Assembly: GCA_964570855.1 (NCBI GenBank)
Contig: CAZMZR010000049.1
Location: 1 to 24,625, forward strand
Direction: 5' to 3'
From: JAFGPS01 sp964570855
Lineage (GTDB): Bacteria; Planctomycetota; Phycisphaerae; Sedimentisphaerales; Anaerobacaceae
DNA length: 24,625 bases
The stretch's first letter is position 1; each line of letters starts with the position of its first letter. A program made the position numbers and the translations under genes. The notes under the pieces were generated by a model. It was given only the letters and a program-made list of their open reading frames with translations, was not told where the DNA came from and searched no databases. Below, in pieces: positions 24,043-24,625 of the stretch.

Positions 24043-24625
24043 ATGAGTATTCGAAATATATTAAAAATACTGTTGATTCTTTTAATAATTACAAAAACTT
24101 CCAGTGGAACCGAAAAACCTCACGATGAACAATTGGCCTATCCTATTACCGCCGTCTCCTTCACAAAAGTAACGTTAACGGATAATTTCTGGTCCGGGCG
24201 AATAGAGACCAATAGAACCGTTACTATTCCGTTCGGTTTTAATAAATGCGAAGAAGAGGGCAGAATGAGAAATTTTGCCAAAGCGGGCGGATTATTGGAA
24301 GGACAGTACGAAGGGAAAATGCCGTTCGACGATACTGATGTTTACAAAATCATCGAAGGCGCTTCATATTCTTTGACAATCCATCCGGATAAGGAACTGG
24401 AAAAATATATCGATGATATTATCGAAAAAATAGCCGCTGCTTAGGAAGAAGATGGTTATCTGTGTACATGGAAAACTTTGAATCCCAAAACAACTCCGGC
24501 AACATGGGTAAAACCCGGCCCGCGCTGGCATCATCTGGCGGCAAGCCATGAATTGTACAATGCAGGCCATATGTATGAGGCGGCTTACGCCCATTACCGT
24601 GCGACCGGCAAGAAAAATTTCTTAA
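24043..24625 (+). CDS. GH127 (beta-L-arabinofuranosidase-like, DUF1680) protein, partial, with an in-frame TAG
   Basis: ATG 24043 is preferred over ATG 24031 because GAGGA sits five bases before it. A signal peptide follows ('ILLILLIITKTSSG'). The sequence then matches the start of the GH127/DUF1680 barrel: 'VTLTDNFWSGRIETNR', 'CEEEGRMRNFAKA', 'FDDTDVYKIIEGASYSL', 'YIDDIIEKIAAA'. TAG at 24442 comes next. In the same frame the family pattern continues with 'EEDGYL', 'HELYNAGHMYEAAYAHYRATGKK' up to the right edge. The family usually has 'AAAQ..DGYL', so TAG stands where a Gln codon (CAG) is expected. The part seen is about a quarter of a usual 600-residue or longer enzyme, and the catalytic region lies beyond the edge. 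If read through, it would be an exported enzyme of plant polysaccharide breakdown. If not, it is a pseudogene. Confidence 0.75.
24442..24444 (+). other. In-frame amber codon in the GH127-like gene
   Basis: TAG follows GCCGCTGCT (Ala-Ala-Ala) and precedes GAAGAAGATGG (Glu-Glu-Asp-Gly). Coding resemblance to GH127 is unbroken on both sides in the same frame, so this is a point change (CAG to TAG) and not a frameshift. Causes could be a nonsense mutation, a consensus error near the contig edge, or readthrough. Confidence 0.8.

Noticed and set aside
1..24625. tRNA, rRNA, CRISPR array, transposase, integrase or attachment sites
   Set aside because: None was recognised on either strand. No recombinase-like protein and no regular short repeat array is present.

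Overview
The window looks like a piece of a Planctomycetota genome, probably Phycisphaerae/Sedimentisphaerales-like and assembled from a metagenome. This is inferred from gene families, not from a marker gene. The signs are a planctomycete-type pseudopilin (KGFTLIELL start, H-X9-D motif), very large multidomain secreted carbohydrate-binding proteins, a GH127-like enzyme, and a MoxR/DUF58/VWA/DUF4175/DUF4159 gene cluster of the kind found in this phylum. Two 100-N scaffold gaps show that it is a draft assembly.

Layout. Positions 1-65 hold the last codons of a secreted protein. Positions 66-575 are a long control region with a near-consensus sigma70 promoter and an attenuator-like hairpin. It precedes a plus-strand gene for a secreted protein with a propeller-like N-terminus and three DUF11 repeats (576-3044). 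Three minus-strand genes for cell-surface or exported proteins follow: an outer-membrane beta-barrel (3131-3988), a pseudopilin (4415-5233) and a 1039-residue protein with CBM, Fn3-like and F5/8C modules (5578-8697). The last has its own strong promoter and an unusually palindrome-rich leader of about 285 nt.

The core is a minus-strand operon of eight genes, 23687 down to 9161. In transcription order: a TPR protein with an HExxH metallopeptidase domain, DUF4159, a MoxR AAA+ ATPase, DUF58, a BatA-like VWA membrane protein, a giant DUF4175 coiled-coil membrane protein, a second VWA membrane protein with a glutamine-amidotransferase-like domain, and a caspase/C13-fold protein whose expected cysteine position appears to be alanine. 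Six of the seven junctions are 1- or 4-base stop/start overlaps. The products are therefore probably made in fixed ratios and work as one envelope-associated chaperone or protease machine. This is the most interesting system in the window.

A divergent control region (23688-24042) separates this operon from a plus-strand GH127 (beta-L-arabinofuranosidase-like) gene. That gene runs off the right edge and carries an in-frame amber codon where the family normally has glutamine.

One assembly point changes the annotation. The 9484-9583 gap is flanked by two identical 55-bp copies. Removing the gap and one copy restores a single frame, giving a 332-residue C13-like protein that ends at 9161. The other gap (16456-16555) has no such duplication and hides real coding sequence.
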